DNA from: an uncultured Chloroflexota bacterium
GTDB taxonomy: Bacteria; Chloroflexota; Anaerolineae; Aggregatilineales; Phototrophicaceae
Length of the DNA: 6,654 bases
Reading direction: 5' to 3'
Assembly: GCA_937974245.1 (NCBI GenBank)
Contig: CALJKV010000027.1
Coordinates: 1-6,654, forward strand
Position numbers and translations under genes: made by a program. The notes under the pieces are model-generated. The model was not told the DNA's origin. It saw only the letters and a list, made by a program, of their open reading frames with translations, and made no database searches. Below, in pieces: positions 4,657-6,654 of the stretch; positions within the stretch are counted from its first letter, which is position 1; the number at the start of each line of letters is the position of its first letter.

Positions 4657-6654
4657 GTGGCTCGTTTTGTCGTGCGCTATCATTGGATCGTCGTTCTGCT
4701 TGCGGTCATTCTGGCAGGCGGTTGTTCGCCGGATACCGGTCAGTCCCCACCTGTCACCCCCGAAACCAGCGCCCAGACCTGCCCCAGCCTGGTGCAAACC
4801 GCCATGTCCGCTCTGGACGCCAATTGCAGCGCCACCAGCCGCAACCAGGTCTGTTATGGTAACACGCGCCTCAGCGCCGTTCCCCAGTCCGGTGCCAGCA
4901 ACTTTCAGTTTAACGCCCCCGGCGATATTGTGGATTTGAACAACCTGAAAACCCTCCAACTCAGTTCCATGAACGCCGATTCAGGTGAATGGGGCGTGGC
5001 CTTAATGCGGGTTCAGGGCGATATCCCCGACTCGCTGCCGGGGCAGAACCTGACGGTTCTCCTGTTCGGGAATGTCGAGATCGAAGCCGCGCCGCCTTCA
5101 GACGATGCGACGGTTGTCAATTCGTTTTACTTCCGCACCGGCATCGGCGATTCTCCTTGCGTAGAAGCGCCGGAGAGCGGGATTCTGGTGCAGACCCCGG
5201 ATGGTGTGCGCACCGTCAAACTGCGTATGAATGAAGTGGACATTGAACTGGGTTCAACCGCCTACTTCCAGGCGCCGGAGAACGCGGATATGGCGGTGAA
5301 TGTGGTCGAAGGCCAGGCCGCCGTCACCGCGCAGGGCGTAACCCGCCGGGTGAGCGCCGGGACGCGCACGCAGATTCCGTTGGATGCGAACCGCCGCCCT
5401 GCCGGGCCGCCTTCAGTCCCCCAGGTCTATGAAGCTGCCCGCCTGCAATCGCTGCCGCTCGCCAGTTTGCAGCGCCAGATTGACATCGCCAACCAGCTCC
5501 TGGCGGCGACCTTCACAGACACTGCCGAAGAGTGGACAGTGTCGCCGGGTGCGGCTAATCTGCAACAGAGTCCGGCGGACGACACCGCTGACGGCTACAT
5601 CTGCGCCCAGAGTCCGGCGAGTGGTGAACCCTGGTATTTTGTCTCGTCCCCGGCATGGCGCGGCGATTACGCGGCGGCATACGGCGGGGCGCTGTATGTT
5701 ATCCTGCGGGCAGAGTCCAGCCCGGCAGAAACGCCCGATGTGCGTCTGACCGGCGGCGGACTCACCCTGGCGAATCGCCTGCCCTACCCGGTTGATACCG
5801 CCTGGACAGGCTACCGATTGGCGTTAACCACGTCTGCCGGTTGGACGGATACATCCACCAATCAGCCGGCTACCGCCGAACAGATTCGGGCCGTTCTTGC
5901 TGCGCTGGAGACGATCAGTATCCCCGGTGGACAGGGGCCAAGCTGCCTGGATAGCGTACATCTCACCAACTCCGTCCAGCCGCTGATGGTGCGTCCTACG
6001 CCGGTTGGACGCCAGCCAACGGCCACGCCCTATGTCGAGGTCGCGGGCCGTGTCCCGATAGACCTGACCGTATCCGACAGCCTCGACCAGCCCGGCCAGC
6101 AGAAAACCTACACTTTTGAGGCCGCCGCCGGGCAAACCGTCTACTTCGACGCCCAGGATGGCACATTCTATATGCGCTGGTCGGCGACGGATTCCGCCGG
6201 GACGGTCATCTTTGACGGTGGTCGCATGGTGACCGATGCCGGTATCTTCACGCTGGAACGGGGCGGAACCTACACGGTAACGGTCTTCGGCGACGAGGAC
6301 ACGGTAGGCCCATACCAGTTCAAGGTGTGGGATGTGCCGCCGCCGCAGAATTTCACCTTTGCCATCGGCGACACGGTGACGCAGGATCAGCCCGGCGCCG
6401 GAGCGGGGAACATCGAATCGCCCGGCAGCCAGGATATCTACACCTTCCAGGCGACAGCCGGGCAGACCCTCTACTTCGACGCCCAGGGTGGTACGTTCTA
6501 TATGCGCTGGTCAGTAGTGGATGCCGCCGGGACGGTCATCTTTGACGGTGGCCGCATGGTGACCGACGCCGGTATCTTCACGTTGACGCAAGGCGGGACA
6601 TATACACTGGCAGTCAAGGGGGATGAGGACGCCGTCGGAACCTACCAATTCAAG
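4657..6654 (+). CDS. Large lipoprotein with laminin-B-like domain and beta-sandwich repeats (partial)
   Basis: A frame open for 666 codons runs from the GTG at 4657 to the window end. AGGAGAGGG (4641-4649) precedes the GTG, and an in-frame TGA at 4639-4641 rules out earlier starts. Residues 1-23 are a lipoprotein signal ending LAGGC, with C23 the likely lipid-modified residue. Residues 40-146 are the module shared with the 864 protein (C42, C57, C66, NAPGD, SGEWGVA). Residues 151-245 are FecR-like (LVQTPDGVRTVKL, ending SAGTRTQIPL). Residues 293-437 match laminin B (domain IV): WYFVSSPAWRGDYAAAYGGA, DVRLTGGGLTL, W383, GWTD, TAEQIRAVLAALETISIPGG, CLDSVHL. Residues 471-556 and 581-666 are two copies of a beta-sandwich repeat like PPC domains. 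No catalytic motif is seen. A membrane-anchored, outward-facing binding or adhesion protein is inferred. The repeat series may continue beyond the window. Confidence 0.87.
   Translation, partial: MARFVVRYHWIVVLLAVILAGGCSPDTGQSPPVTPETSAQTCPSLVQTAMSALDANCSATSRNQVCYGNTRLSAVPQSGASNFQFNAPGDIVDLNNLKTLQLSSMNADSGEWGVALMRVQGDIPDSLPGQNLTVLLFGNVEIEAAPPSDDATVVNSFYFRTGIGDSPCVEAPESGILVQTPDGVRTVKLRMNEVDIELGSTAYFQAPENADMAVNVVEGQAAVTAQGVTRRVSAGTRTQIPLDANRRPAGPPSVPQVYEAARLQSLPLASLQRQIDIANQLLAATFTDTAEEWTVSPGAANLQQSPADDTADGYICAQSPASGEPWYFVSSPAWRGDYAAAYGGALYVILRAESSPAETPDVRLTGGGLTLANRLPYPVDTAWTGYRLALTTSAGWTDTSTNQPATAEQIRAVLAALETISIPGGQGPSCLDSVHLTNSVQPLMVRPTPVGRQPTATPYVEVAGRVPIDLTVSDSLDQPGQQKTYTFEAAAGQTVYFDAQDGTFYMRWSATDSAGTVIFDGGRMVTDAGIFTLERGGTYTVTVFGDEDTVGPYQFKVWDVPPPQNFTFAIGDTVTQDQPGAGAGNIESPGSQDIYTFQATAGQTLYFDAQGGTFYMRWSVVDAAGTVIFDGGRMVTDAGIFTLTQGGTYTLAVKGDEDAVGTYQFK
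6067..6654 (+). repeat. Two tandem copies of a 330-bp coding repeat
   Basis: Two units with a 330-bp (110-codon) period lie inside the lipoprotein gene, about 6067-6324 and 6397-6654. The best-conserved block, 6196-6252 against 6526-6582, differs at only 2 of 57 bases, both synonymous, and both copies encode AGTVIFDGGRMVTDAGIFTL. The flanks are more diverged at both DNA and protein level, so the block is either a recent duplication or kept alike by gene conversion. The second copy ends exactly at the window edge. Confidence 0.85.

Noticed and set aside
1..6654. CRISPR arrays, tRNA or rRNA genes, intact insertion sequences, toxin-antitoxin or phage modules
   Set aside because: No regularly spaced short repeats, no tRNA-like cloverleaf, no transposase motif or terminal inverted repeats, and no phage gene were found on either strand by eye.

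Overview
The window looks like chromosomal accessory DNA from a GC-rich bacterium, most likely a member of the Chloroflexota (Anaerolineae-like). This assignment is an inference. It rests on two large secreted or lipid-anchored proteins built from SH3b, FecR-like, laminin-B-like and beta-sandwich modules, on the relic of a small 'DFL..PS.EEI' gene next to an HNH nuclease gene (a pair I associate with this phylum and with cyanobacteria), and on codon choice. No rRNA or other phylogenetic marker is present.

Layout, left to right. 1-67 (minus): first 22 codons of a gene that seems to open with a LuxR/GerE-type helix-turn-helix, with its ribosome site and an extended -10 promoter. 276-656 (minus): a 126-residue protein of unknown function. 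657-863: a divergent intergenic region with a long imperfect inverted repeat, a second hairpin that competes for the same strand, an extended -10 promoter and a leader hairpin. 864-2348 (plus): a secreted 494-residue protein with a cysteine-containing N-terminal module, an SH3b domain, a FecR-like segment and an Fn3-like domain. 2430-3350 (plus): a complete LysR-family regulator with a perfect palindrome just before its start. 3362-4449 (minus): a graveyard. It holds a tail resembling Eco57I-type DNA methylase/endonucleases, the C-terminus of an HNH endonuclease, an intact lower-GC SAM-dependent methyltransferase (3550-4134), and the stop-interrupted N-terminus of the small gene that normally precedes such HNH genes. 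4657-6654 (plus, runs off the end): a GTG-started lipoprotein of at least 666 residues that has no ATG start and is easily missed.

How the parts relate. The two exported proteins share a cysteine-containing N-terminal module and a FecR-like segment, so they are divergent paralogs. One has an SH3b domain inserted between the shared parts and ends in an Fn3-like domain. The other has no SH3b domain and continues into a laminin-B-like domain and two copies of a 330-bp repeat. Both probably act at the cell surface in binding or adhesion. The methyltransferase appears to have replaced the middle of an older small-gene/HNH pair, leaving a stump on each side. Four likely promoters share a TGn extended -10 element, and only one of them has a recognisable -35. 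The LysR regulator has no obvious target other than itself and possibly its upstream neighbour.
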